DNA of 64,000 bases from assembly GCF_963576675.1 (NCBI RefSeq), contig NC_088913.1, forward strand, positions 81,963,001-82,027,000. Reading direction: 5' to 3'. Below, piece by piece: positions 12,063 to 23,500 of the stretch. The notes below the pieces were generated by a model. That model searched no databases. It was not told the origin of the DNA and saw nothing but the letters and a program-made list of their open reading frames with translations. Source of the stretch: Euphorbia lathyris. Its lineage: Eukaryota > Streptophyta > Magnoliopsida > Malpighiales > Euphorbiaceae. The position numbers and the translations under genes are program-made. Within the stretch, counting starts at the first letter, position 1. Each line of letters starts with the position of its first letter.

Positions 12063-13842
12063 CGTGCCGAACCAGAATTTTTTTTAACAATTCAAATTAC
12101 AGAAATGCAAGGAAGTTAAATCGGGAACATACCTCGACTTCGGACGTAGCATCACTCCCGTCTACTCTCGGTGATAACGGATTGTCTTCCATCAAACTTT
12201 TTATCTTTGATTCGGATCAAATGAGTTTGAGAGAGTTTGGGAGGGATTCAAATTTTCAGTTTTTGTTCAAAGGACGGTTTAGTCTTTTTTCGGGGCTGGA
12301 AGTGTGAAAATGGGGCTGGGTTTAGTAACCCACTTTAATTTCAAACAAATAATTTGGCATACCTAAAAAGATTCTATTCTTTTCCAAACTTACTTCAAAG
12401 GTTCCACACACATATATATATATATATATATATGGCAAAGTTTTTAAAATTTAATAATTTGTCTGAAATTTAGCTGCACCAGAGAACAACCAAATATATA
12501 TCATTTTTAAAAAATCATTTTCATTTTTCATAGTTTTCAAATACTGATAAGATAAAATATCATAGTTATTTAAAATGCTTAATATAGTTTTAGACTCTGT
12601 ATTTGTCTAAAAACGTCAAATTTTCCTATAAATTTAAAATGTTTTTTTTATTGAATGTTAAGTAATTGATGGTATCAATTGTAACTCATGCATAATTATT
12701 AATTAAATATTTGGAATCAAAATATTTTACTTCATTAGCATTTCACACTTAATTTTAAATATAAATCATTTGAGATGTTTAATATTTAATTGTTCAAGCA
12801 AACCATGTTTTACATTTAATTTCAACCAAACAATTTGGCATACCTAAAAAGATTCTATTCTTTTCCAAACTTACTTCAAAAGTTCCACACACACACACAT
12901 ATATATATATATATGACAAAGTTTTTAAAATTTAATAATTTGTCTGAAATTTAGTTACACCAGAGAACAACCAAATATATATCATTTTTAAAAAATCATT
13001 TTCATTTTTCATAGTTTCCAAATACTGATAAGATAAAATATCATAGTTATTTAAAATGCTTAATATAGTTCTAGACTCTGTATTTGTCTAAAAACGTCAA
13101 TTTTTCCTATAAATTTAAAATGTTTTTTTATTGAATGTTAAGCAATTGATAGTATCAATTGTAACTCATGCATAATTATTAATTAAATATTTGGAATCAA
13201 AATATTTTACTTCATTAGCATTTCACACTTAATTTTAAATATAAATCATTTGAGATGTTTAATATTTAATTGTTCAAGCAAACCATGTTTTACATTTAAT
13301 TTCAACCAAACAATTTGGCATACCTAAAAAGATTCTATTCTTTTCCAAACTTACTTCAAAGGTTCCACACACACACACATATATATATATATGACAAAGT
13401 TTTTAAAATTTAATAATTTGTCTGAAATTTAGCTGCACCAGAGAACAACCAAATATATATCATTTTTAAAAAATCATTTTCATTTTTCATAGTTTCCAAA
13501 TACTGATAAGATAAAATATCATAGTTATTTAAAATGCTTAATATAGTTCTAGACTCTGTATTCATCTAAAAACGTCAATTTTTCCTATAAATTTAAAATG
13601 TTTTTTTATTGAATGTTAAGTAATTGATAGTATCAATTGTAACTCATGCATAATTATTAATTAAATATTTGGAATCAAAATATTTTACTTCATTAGCATT
13701 TCACACTTAATTTTAAATATAAATCATTTGAGATGTGTAATATTTAATTGTTCAAGCAAACCATGTTTTACATTTAATTTCAACCAAACAATTTGGCATA
13801 CCTAAAAAGATTCTATTCTTTTCCAAACTTACTTCAAAGGTT

Positions 13843-13891
<49 letters not shown>

Positions 13892-14100
13892 GGAGAGGGC
13901 TCTTGTGAGAACCCTTTTTTAGGTGAGGACACTTCCTTAGGTGAGAACCACTCAAAACTACGTCGTTTTGAGTATAAAAATTAATAAAAATGGAATGCTA
14001 CTGATGGGATTTGAACCCTGGCCACTTCACATATATTCCATACTACTTACCACTTAACTAATTGTTTCCATTGTTTATTATGGAGCGCGCTAATTAATAT
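13892..14100 (-). repeat. tRNA-like repeat (possible SINE) next to the tandem array
   Basis: On the minus strand TAGTTAAGTGG (14060-14050) matches pol III box A fully and GGTTCAAATCC (14017-14007) matches box B fully, 33 bases apart. Downstream on that strand is a short palindrome CTCAAAACTACGTCGTTTTGAG (split here by its centre) and the motif GTGAGAACC twice. This may be a SINE or the tRNA-like part of a larger unclassified element. Confidence 0.5.
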
Positions 14101-14454
14101 ACCATTATCCATGTAGCTTCTATTGTTTAATATTTGATACATGCACTTATTAATATCGATTAAATGTACATAATAATAAATTATTAATAGAAAAAAAGAA
14201 ATGTGCATAATAATGAATTATTAATAGAACAAAAAATCCAAAAACATGCTCCAATTTTTTATTTATTTAATTCCTCTATATTGTTTGTAATTTATGTTTT
14301 TAAATGTTAAGGACGATGTTCTAAATATTGTTACATACGTTCTAACCTTTATAATTTGTGTTCTAAAAATTAAGTATAATGTTTTAAAAAAAAATCAGTA
14401 AATATATGGACCATTTTTACATTTGTAATATAACTTATAACTCATATTCTAAAT

Positions 14455-14930
14455 ACACACAAAGTAAGGCTTACTTTGTCAAAAACAAAGTAAGCATAGC
14501 CTTTATGGTTACTTTGTTTTTGACAAAGTACTATTACTTGGTGTATTTTCACCGTTGGATGATTGAGTGTAAAATTAATCCAATGGTGAAAACACACAAA
14601 GTAAGGCTTACTTTGTCAAAAACAAGGTAAGCATGCCTTCTATGGTTACTTTGTTTTTGACAAAGTACCATTACTTGGTGTGTTTTCACCGTTGGATGAT
14701 GGAGTGTAAAATTAATCCAATGGTGAAAACACACAAAGTAAGGCTTACTTTGTCAAAAACAAAGTAAGCATAGCCTTTACCAACGGTGCCTTCTATGGTT
14801 ACTTTGTTTTTGACAAAGTACCATTACTTGGTGTGTTTTCACCGTTGGATGATGGAGTAAAATTAATCCAATGGTGAAAACACACAAAGTAAGGCTTACT
14901 TTGTCAAAAACAAAGTAAGCCTTTACCAAA
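14455..14930. repeat. Palindromic tandem array, ~137-151 bp period
   Basis: The phrase AAAGTAAGGCTTACTTTGTC starts at 14461, 14598, 14735 and 14886. It is followed each time by AAAAACAAAGTAAGC, so it can fold back on itself. Between copies are TTACTTTGTTTTTGACAAAGT and a spacer with TTTTCACCGTTGGATGAT and its near complement ATCCAATGGTGAAAA. A diverged related unit lies at 46385-46530. It resembles a tandemly multiplied MITE. Confidence 0.8.
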
Positions 14931-15195
14931 TAACATAACGTATATTCTAAAGTTTATAGTTTGTGTTCTAAAAATTAAGTATAATGTTCTAAAAAAATCA
15001 GTAGATATCTGGATCGTTTTTGCATTTGTTCTATAATATAATTTATAACTTATGTTCGAAAAAACATGACGCATGTTCTAAAAAATATAACGTATGTTCT
15101 AAAAAATATGTCGTATGTTCTAAACTTCATAGTTCGTGTTTTAAAAGTTAAAATATATGTTCTAATGTATGTTTAAAAAAATATATTTTCTTATA

Positions 15196-15741
15196 GGGTT
15201 AATACACATATTTGCCCCTGTGTTTTCGCGGAAAAACAGATTTACCCTTAAATCAAATAAACCCACAAAACTATCCCTGAATTTTCCATAAACCTGCAAT
15301 TATACCCTAATCTGACGGAGCTGCTAAACGGCGATGACATCAAACCTTCTTGTCTCTAAAAAAATTGGATGACGACAATCAAAATTCATTTGGTTTCTTA
15401 TTGTTTTCTATTGCTATTGCTTTTGGATTAATTAGGAGGTTTAGACGCCATTTTATTAGGTTGATTGAGTGTTTATGAAAATGAATTTTGACCAATCTGT
15501 TCTTCTAACTTGCTTTTAATCGAAATTGAATGTGCATATTTTTTGTTTGTGATCGGTTGTTCTTTTCTGAAGTTTTTCTGGAGATAAGAAGGTTTGATGT
15601 CATCGCCGTTTAGCAGCTCCGTCAGATTAGGGTATAATTGCAGGTTTATGGAAAATTTAGGGATAGTTTTGTGGGTTTATTTGATTTAAGGGCAAATCTG
15701 TTTTTCCGAGAAAACACAAGGGCAAATATGTGTATTAACCC
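15196..15741. mobile_element. MULE-type MITE with ~160 bp terminal inverted repeats
   Basis: 546 bp. Ends begin GGGTTAATACACATATTTGC. The arms pair over roughly 160 bases, including TCTGACGGAGCTGCTAAACG and its complement. A perfect 9 bp duplication, TTTCTTATA, flanks it (15187-15195 and 15742-15750). The related block at 16105-16113 shows the same sequence uninterrupted. No ORF. Confidence 0.95.
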
Positions 15742-16310
15742 TTTCTTATATAAATAAAATATTAACATGAAATTTTATTAAAATATATAATATATTTTTA
15801 CTTAAAAAATATTATATGAACCATTTTTGCATTTGTTTTATAATATAATTTATAACTCATATTCTAAATAATATAGTGTATGTTCTAAAGTTTATAGTTT
15901 GTGTTCTAAAAATTAAGTATAATGTTCTAAAAAAAATCAGTAGATATCTGGATCATTTTTGCATTTTTGTATAATATAATTTATAACTCATGTTCGAAAA
16001 AATATAACACATGTTCTAAAAAAATATGTCATATGTTCTAAACTTCATAGTTCGTATTTTAAAAGTTAAAATATATGTTCTAACGTATGTTTTAAAAAAT
16101 ATATTTTCTTATATAAATAAAATATTAATATTAAATTTTATTAAAATATATAATATATTTTTATTTAAAAAATATAGTATTGGATTTTTTTTAGCATCAG
16201 ATGCACTTAATAATATATAAATAAGAATTGTATAACGAACAAACTAAAGCAAACGTATTTTTATTTAAAAATTAGAGTATTAGATTTTTTTTAGCATCAA
16301 AAGCACTTAA

Positions 16311-17706
16311 TCTATATATATAATATAAAACAGTAACGATGGAGCCGATGTGTCACTTCCTCCTTTTTTACTGATAAAAAATATAATAAAAAATATAATA
16401 TATTAACTTTAATTATATTATTATATTTATTTATAAAAAGATTATTTTATCCGTACTATATCTAAGAGTTCTACATAATTTAAATTAATCCCTAAAATCT
16501 CTCTAATTCTCAGCATATCTATATCTAAAAGTTATACATAATTTAAATTAATCTCTAAAATATCTCTAATTCTCTGCATATCTATATCTAAAAGTTCTAC
16601 ATAATTTAAATTAGTCCCTAAAATCTCTCCAATTCTCTGCATATCTATATATAATATAAAACAGTAACGACGGAGCTGAGGTGTCACTTCCTCCTTTTTT
16701 ACTGATAAAAAATATAATATATTAACTTTAGTTATATTATTATATTTATTTATAAAAAAATTATTTTATCCGTACTATATCTAAGAGTTCTACAGAATTT
16801 AAATTAATCCCTAAAATCTCTCTAATTCTCTGCATATCTATATCTAAACGTTTTACATAATTTAAATTAATCCCTAAAATCTCTCTAATTCTCTGCATAT
16901 CTATATCTAAAAGTTCTACATAATTTAAATTAGTCCCTAAAATCTCTCTAATTCTCTGCATATCTATATTCTATATATAATATAAAACAGTAACGATGGA
17001 GCTGAGGTGTCACTCCCTCCTTTTTTACTGATAAAAAATATAATATAAAATATAATATATTAACTTGAGTTATATTATTATATTTATTTATAAAAAGATT
17101 ATTTTATCTGTACTATATCTAAGAGTTCTACAGAATTTAAATTAATCCCTAAAATCTCTCTAATTCTCTGCATATCTATATCTAAAAGTTCTACATAATT
17201 TAAATTAATCCCTAAAATCTCTCTAATTTTCTGTATATCTATATCTAAAAGTTCTGCATAATTTAAATTAATCCCTAAAATCCCTCTAATTCTCTGCATA
17301 TCTATATTCTATATATAATATAAAACAGTAACGATGGAGCTGAGGTGTGACTTCCTCCTTTTTTACTAATAAAAAATATAATATATTAACTTTAGTTATA
17401 TTATTATATTTATTTATAAAAAGATTATTTTATCCGTACTATATCTAAAAGTTCTACAGAATTTAAATTAATCTCTAAAATCTCTCTAATTCTCTGTATA
17501 TCTATATCTAAAAGTTCTACATAATTTAAATTAGTCCCTAAAATCTCTCTATTTCTTTGCATATCTATATATAATATAAAACAGTAACGATGGAGCTGAA
17601 GTGTCACTTCCTCATTTTTTATATCATTAATTGTAATTATTAATTATATTTTTGTTAATATTTATATATTAAGATGAATCCGTGCATCGCACGGGTCAAA
17701 AACTAG
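16311..17706 (+). mobile_element. Non-autonomous Helitron with repeated 5' ends
   Basis: Starts TCTATATATA... and ends with the hairpin CCGTGC-ATC-GCACGG followed by GTCAAAAACTAG. The insertion lies between A and T, as expected for Helitrons. The 5' terminal sequence (TATAATATAAAACAGTAACG plus ATGGAGC) recurs near 16311, 16644, 16970, 17308 and 17564. Uninterrupted target sequence occurs at about 16205-16220. No Rep/helicase ORF is present. Confidence 0.9.
16459..17535. repeat. 63 bp minisatellite inside the Helitron
   Basis: A 63 bp unit (TATCTAAAAGTTCTACATAA...) is repeated two or three times in each of the four larger units, for example at 16459, 16522 and 16585. Because 63 is a multiple of 3, it produces spurious repetitive ORFs on the minus strand (MQRIREILGINLNYVELLDI). 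Confidence 0.88.
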
Positions 17707-17852
17707 TAATATATAAATAAAAGAATTGTATAATGAACAAACTAAAGCAAGTGTATTTTTATTTAAAAAATATAGTATTGGATTTTTTTTACTATCAGAG
17801 CCACTTAATAATATATAAATAAAGAAATTATATAATAAACAAACTAAATAAG

Positions 17853-17990
17853 TGGCCTAAGGGCAGATGGCATGCACGTGTCTCTCTTTCTATGCCCTAA
17901 TCCCAGGTTCAAATTCCTCGCTATGTTCTTAGTGCGGCCATTGATGTGAATTGAATTAGGTTTTGAATCCTAGGAAGTTAGATGTAGATA
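17853..17990 (+). repeat. tRNA-derived SINE-like sequence
   Basis: TGGCCTAAGGG (17853-17863) matches pol III box A fully. GGTTCAAATTC (17906-17916) matches box B with one change. The following part, ending near TTGAATCCTAGG, lacks a clear A tail. It lies at the right edge of the duplicated AT-rich blocks. Confidence 0.5.
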
Positions 17991-18673
17991 TTGTACTAAC
18001 TAACAAATTAATATATCATTTAATACTAGGATAAATTAAAAGAATAAAAATAGTGGAAAATTATGAGTAATGGAGTTGTGCAGTAGGTGGGTGACGGAAA
18101 ATGTAGGAGATGAGTGAATTTATGTCATTCTTTTAATTTCTTTTCGCAGCTACAATACCAACTTCAATATATTTATCATCCAGCATAATTATGCTTGATT
18201 TTGATTCTTGTTTAGCCAATTGAACAAAATTAGCTCGATACATCAGAAGATTTTGATCACTATTGCTGAAAAAAATAGGACAATTTCATGTACTAGATAA
18301 CTGAGATTTTGACGGAAATTCATCAATTTCTAGTCGGAGTTTAGACTTCAACGAAGGAGAGAGATAGAAACCATGAACCGTTTAAGATTTGTTAAAAAGA
18401 GGCGTGAGAAGAAGGAGAGAGACATGAGAAGAAGAGAGATATAATTGTTTAGGATTTTAATTAATTATTTGTTTAATTAAATTAGGATGATGTTTGGTAA
18501 CTAGTGTAAGTCTATCATTCCCTTAGAATAAAAAGTAAGGGAGTCCCTCTTTATAGCCTCACTATATATATATATATATAATATCCATACAAATCTAAAC
18601 TCTATATAGATATAACAACTTTGATTTGTTAGTCTTATAGAATAATTTCTTCCATAAACACCTTCCTTTTAAA
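17991..18673. other. Intergenic, no supported gene
   Basis: Contains a short purine-rich stretch (about 18350-18440) that can be read as a tiny basic peptide, and a TA microsatellite at 18564-18580. Nothing supports expression. Confidence 0.4.
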
Positions 18674-19330
18674 ATGACTATATTTCTACCTCTTCTTACT
18701 ATTTTCTGTTTTCATCTAAGCTGTTGTGTCCCTTTTCTTATCCCCAATGTCATTGTAGACAAAAAAAACAACAACATCAATGTAGGTTATTACACTAATA
18801 TAAGCAATGTCATAGAAGCCGCCCCAACAAAATCCATGTACCATTATGTTATATACATTAAGTAAGGTGTATATAACGAAAATTTACATGTTTCCGCAGG
18901 AAAATCAAATATTACTTTGGTTGGCGATGGAAAGGGGAGTACTATAATCTATGGTTCTTTAAATGAAAAAAGATTAGGTAAGAGTATTAAAAAAAATTGC
19001 TACTCTAAAAATCGACGGCTTTGGTTTTTTAGCGGTCAATCTCACTATGAGAAAAACTGTTGGAGTGGAAGGTGGACCAGCTTTAGCCACTTATTCAAGT
19101 TCAAAAAATTCTGCATTCTATCATCTTAGCATTGAAGGGTTTCAAGACACATTATATATCAAGACTGGTCCTTAATTTTATCGTGAATGCGATATTTATG
19201 GAACCGTGGATTTTATATTTGGAGAGGGGCCAGCTATTTTCCAAAAATGTCAAATATTGGCTAAGCAATCTCAAATAACAGACCAATACTATAACGGCCA
19301 ATGGTGTTGAAACACATTTCCACAAGATTT
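18674..19330 (+). pseudogene. Pectinesterase (pectin methylesterase) pseudogene, 3' part missing
   Basis: The first 63 codons give a hydrophobic N-terminus resembling a signal peptide (MTIFLPLLTIFCFHLSCC). After an in-frame TAA at about 18864, the same frame continues with GVYNENLHVSAGKSNITLVG, the conserved start of the pectinesterase beta-helix. Further blocks need two frameshifts: a mutated form of the conserved N-T-A-G block, then AFYHLSIEGFQDTLYIKTG and [20 protein letters not shown]. The catalytic region Gln and both Asp residues of QDT, ECD and VDFIFG are still readable. The segment with the catalytic Arg is absent after about 19310. The active enzyme would demethylate cell-wall pectin. 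Confidence 0.85.
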
Positions 19331-20581
19331 TGATTTGACAAAATAATCCATGATTAAGAGACAATTAAATTTAAGTGCTTTGATTTAATTGTACTAATAT
19401 GTTTGTTCAATGTTGAGTATAAATGTATATATCAAAAAGTAAAGACAGGACGAAGTCAGCATGACATCACGGCTCAAAGCAGAGTAGAGTGGAACTTAGC
19501 ATAAAAGAAGATAAGTTGTCTTCAGAACAGAAGCTTAAAGATCAAGCTAATTTATCTCATTAATATGTACGACCTTATACGTGACATCTCACTTTGGTGT
19601 ACAGCCGGTAGAAATGACCGGTCAACGACTGGTCAACGCTCCACCTCATCATTTTCATTCAAATAATTAGTAAAGTAGGATCCACAAATTAAAAAAAAAT
19701 CAAATTTTATCATTTTCCTCTTTTACCCTCATCTTTTCATATCTTCATCTTCTTCTCTCTATTTCTTTCTCACTCTTCAAATTTTTTTCTCTCTCTAACC
19801 TCTCTCTCTTTAAATTTATTTCTTTCTCTAACTCAACTCTCTCTCTTTCTAACATGATCTGAAAGTGAAATTGAACCTTAATAGTGCAAAAGATTGGACT
19901 CCAATTATGTTATGGTGTTAAGATTAAATTGAACAGATAAAAAATAATTGAGTAAATGCATAACATGGAACCTGTACACACGCAACTGTGATGAATCCAC
20001 TTTCATTACACATAAATATATAATAATATATATTTAACAACTTTAACAAAAATTTATAAAGAGGAAGAGAGTTGATTTCAAATTTGAATCAGGTATGACT
20101 TTTATTTGGTTAGCTCGATTTGCTGCAAATATTGACACAATTACTTGGAAAATTGCTTCAACAAGGATAAAAGCAATCTTTGCTGTAAATATAGGTCTAG
20201 TTCCATTACCACAACCTCTCTCTCACCCTGAAAATTCATCTAAGGTTTGAGACATCTTCGGTTGCTGAATCAAAAGAAAAGTTATCTAAAAAATCTAAAA
20301 ATAACACGAATCTAAAAAATTGTATAACCGGCGGATCAGAAACTTGAGATGGTGGAAGGAGAAGATTTCGAGAGAGGAGGATAGTTTGCAGAGATGGCGT
20401 CGTAAAGATGCCGAGGACGGTTTGTAAAAATGATATCGTTTTTGGTGGGGCGATGGATGGAGAAGAGATGACAAGAAAACCGCAAAATTTGAAGTGGTGA
20501 TTAGATATATGATTAAAAAGAGAAGAAGGTGATTATATATATGATTAAGAGAAGAAGGTGATAGATCATGGTATAAACTAA
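19331..20581. other. Intergenic, no supported gene
   Basis: Has a CT-rich patch near 19730-19855 and a short direct repeat of GAGAAGAAGGTGATTATATA-like sequence near 20520-20570, just left of the CACTA element. No coding region was recognised. Confidence 0.4.
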
Positions 20582-23500
20582 CACTACAAGAAACTGAACT
20601 TTTTGTGGGGAAATATTAGTGGGGAAAATTAATTCCCCACTAATTGTAATACATCTGTGGAGAGTTAAAAATTTCGCCACAAAAGATAAACATTTGTGGT
20701 GAATTTATAATATCGCCACAGTTAATTCTAAATTGTGGGGGAGTTCTATATTTCCCCACAAAATATGATATATATAGTGGAGATTTTTGTATTCCCCATT
20801 AAACTATATAAATATTAGTGGCGATTGAATAAAATCTCCACAAAAACTTAAAAAAAATAGCGGGATTTTTTAGCGCTTAAACTAATTTTAGGCAATTTTA
20901 CATTGTTAGAAAGAAAAAAAAAGTCAAAGAATTCCACGACCTAACTCTGAAACCCTCTCTCCCTCTCTGGCTTTCTCTCTTTGCAGTAGGTAGAAATTCC
21001 AGACGATTCACCGTTCTCTATCGTTCAATGGGTCTGCTTCATTCAACACCTCTGCGCGCATTATCTCCTCAATTAGAGGTATGAATTTGATTATTGAAAT
21101 GATTTTTTCAGTTTAAGTTCCCTTTTATATGATTTAGGGTTAAGGAGATTAAAAGCTTAAGTATTGTGTGCAGGACAATTCCTGTTAACATCTTGCTTAT
21201 GCAGTTGAAAAAACATCTTTATGTCTCTGTCTCTACCTTTTTCATTCTTCAGTTTTCATTCTGATTATGCTTGGGTTGTTTTTGTTTCATTTTGCATAGT
21301 GATACTAAAGATATATATGCCTCTAGAGAGGTAATTAATTTACTAATTATCAAGAGTTAAACCCATTTAAAGAGGGTTAATAAGTTCTGATTATTTATGT
21401 GGAGTACCAGATTACAGGAGAGAATGTAGGGGAAACAAGACTTGTATCAGGCATGCACCATCTCAAGGCTGAAATGGTTTGCCAAGCTGATGCTTTTGTA
21501 TCATTACCAGGTAATTAATAAATATAAAAACTAGCTTATCATTTTATTACATAATAGTAATTCATTTGATATTGTAGAATTCTGAACCAGATAATCAATG
21601 TAATGTTCAAGATTATGGAACAATTGGTAATACAAGTTGGGGACACGTGAAGCAGGGCTTGGTACCAGGTGACTCAGCAATAGCAGAAATGTTAAAAGAT
21701 CAAATGAGAAATGATGGAAATGGTGGCAAGGAACATTAGGTAATTTGAGTTTCTTGGTCGTTGCTTGTTTCTAAGTAACCAAATAGAACTTAAAAATTCA
21801 AAATAATCAATTGGATTTTTACTTGAAACTTTAGATCTCTATTCCTCAATTGAGATCTTCAAATTCATCTTAATCTACAAATTAGTATATGTACACAAAC
21901 TATATAATTTCATTAACCTATAAAGTCCAAAGTCCACTTCCTCGACTAAATATAGGAAGAACACTGACTTGAGCTTTCTTAAAGAGAGAAGGCAGGTTGG
22001 CTGAGTCTTTCCTTTCCTCTTGTTATGTTTTCGCCATATGGATTCTATTATGATATTGCATTCCCGCCTTCTTAATCTTCTGCTAGGTATTCTAACCATC
22101 AGGTAAAATGTGATTACTAGAATACCATCTACAGTTAAAGAATGTATACTAGTTAAGTGGTCAATAAGTCTTTTTTTAAGGGCTCCTTATCTAAAGCAGT
22201 GTGCCTCTGCGTTGCAGAAAGCTTATGCCGAAGGCAGCGGGGCTCGGGGATACAGTCATCTTAATCATGACAACGAAGTAAAATGGCAACTATGTAAAAT
22301 CTGACTTGATGTGTCTGCCCCAGATCGCACAACAGCAACCTAGCGCTAGAAGAGTGCGTGGTGACGAAGCCTCGTGATTGTCCAAGTAGGGAGTTTGGAG
22401 CTGTACTGTCCCTGGATTGAACATATTTTCAACCTTACCTTCATGTAAGGTTACACAGGCTTCTTTAGTTTAACGTTGCAGAGTTGATTTGAAAAGGGCT
22501 TTAAAAATGAAATCTCATTTCTTATCATTTCAGTTTGAGTTGGCTAATTGTAAGGATTTGTGTACCTTCACAAATACACGGGGTGAGCTTTCCTCACTCT
22601 CTACTTTCTAACTTTCTTAGTCTTCCTAAGCATACTTACTGCTTTACTAGTTTGTGACTAAAAGAGGCCAAATTCCTCAACTAAATATAGGAAGAATGCT
22701 GACTTCAGCTTGTTCAGCAGAGATAACTTGCTAAAATGATTTTGTTTACCAAAAGGATTAAATTACCCATATAGATTTTGATTGGACGAACCATTCTATA
22801 TGATTGAACGAACAAGATTTTATTTCTAGATAATTGGAAATCAAGTTTACCCGTATAGTTTACCTGAGAGGTGAAATACATTGGGGGGAATGTGTTTCTT
22901 ATAGCCCAAATTTTGTGTCATTTGCAGATGATTGAAGAAATGATTTTCAATATGAGTTACGATCATTGCTCCATATATAGCATGGTATATGTATATCTTT
23001 TAAATGAATATTTATCCCTAAATTACATTAATTAGATAATATGCATTTACACCAATATTTTGACTTGATTGAAAATCCTGCAGCTCATTCCATATAAATT
23101 TATTAAAAGATTTGGGGATGAACTCACAGATGTTGCTGATTTCATTGTCCATAATGGCCGTGCTTTGAAAGTAGGGCTGTCAAAAGCACAAAATAATATA
23201 TGGTTTGCCGATGGATAGCAAAACTTTACAGAACATCATTCAATCGGCAATGGACACTTTCTAGTATTTGGATATACAGGCTTATGCAGTTTCAATGTTT
23301 TCATATTTTGATGCAACTACTTTTGAAACTGAATATCCATGTGATAATGAAGGCTCGAGTTATGATGAGATCTGTCTAACAAGAAATGAGGTTGAAATGC
23401 TAGATGATAGCCCTTCTAAGATGTTGAACTCTGGTCCATCTAGTGGTTCTTTTGAAATCAAACTTTCTGACGCAGGTGCAAATAAAAGACACTCCGGTGA

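Larger units (their letters stand above)
8687..12192 (-). pseudogene. MULE transposase with FAR1-type N-terminus, SWIM and OTU domains (four exons, broken)
   Basis: Exons deduced from splice signals: 12192-12133 (ATG, donor GTATGT), 11908-10077, 9994-9366 and 9282-8687. Together they give about 884 codons if one missing base is allowed. In order they encode a FAR1-like segment ending KYCGCKF, a MULE domain (VGMDSTYKTNKYKMSFFEI; VIATDRELGLMWPV; LLCTWHINKDV), a SWIM-like cluster (CGCVLPMTHGIPCACEL), an RGRP-rich Ser/Arg linker and an OTU-like domain (DVVADDNCGFRVLADAI ... GCCTILPMRSD ... PPIATQW). Defects seen are the hAT insertion at 11209-11663, in-frame stops at 10563-10561 and about 9490-9488, and a one-base shift near 10330. 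The transposase would cut and paste the element; the role of the OTU part is not established. Confidence 0.88.
8378..12331 (-). mobile_element. Mutator-like element (OTU-type MULE)
   Basis: Ends are ~30 bp terminal inverted repeats sharing TAAACCCAGCCCCATTTTC. Flanking sequence ATTTAATTT on the left and CTTTAATTT on the right is a 9 bp target duplication with one mismatch, as expected for Mutator. The other copies of the host repeat show the uninterrupted site (ACATTTAATTTCAACC). The element encodes a transposase on the minus strand and carries GC-rich hairpins close to both ends. A 455 bp hAT element sits inside the gene. Confidence 0.93.
7988..13889 (+). repeat. Four-copy tandem array of a ~480 bp AT-rich unit
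   Basis: Units start at TGACAAAG/TGGCAAAG at about 7988, 12433, 12914 and 13392. Each ends in CCAAACTTACTTCAAAGG followed by a (CA)n(TA)n microsatellite. The spacing is 481 and 478 bases. The first unit is split by the MULE at 8378-12331; its two parts, 7988-8377 and 12342-12432, also add up to about 481 bases. The last microsatellite (13844-13889) is the longest. The units are nearly identical, which suggests recent amplification. No coding content was seen. Confidence 0.92.
14240..16260. repeat. Diverged AT-rich block in three partial copies
   Basis: The phrases GTGTTCTAAAAATTAAGTAT and ATATAATTTATAACTCATGT recur in order at about 14300-14450, 14940-15190 and 15890-16130. The first copy is broken by the palindromic array and the second by a MITE. 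A further tail copy lies at 17707-17850. No coding content. They are useful as empty sites for the insertions between them. Confidence 0.8.

Noticed and set aside
13752..13984. Small ORFs across the (CA)n(TA)n tract
   Set aside because: His-Thr and Ile-Tyr runs are microsatellite translation.
16761..17607. Repetitive minus-strand ORFs (MQRIREILGINLNY...) of 60-66 codons
   Set aside because: Produced by the 63 bp minisatellite inside the Helitron; the unit length is a multiple of three, so open frames are automatic.
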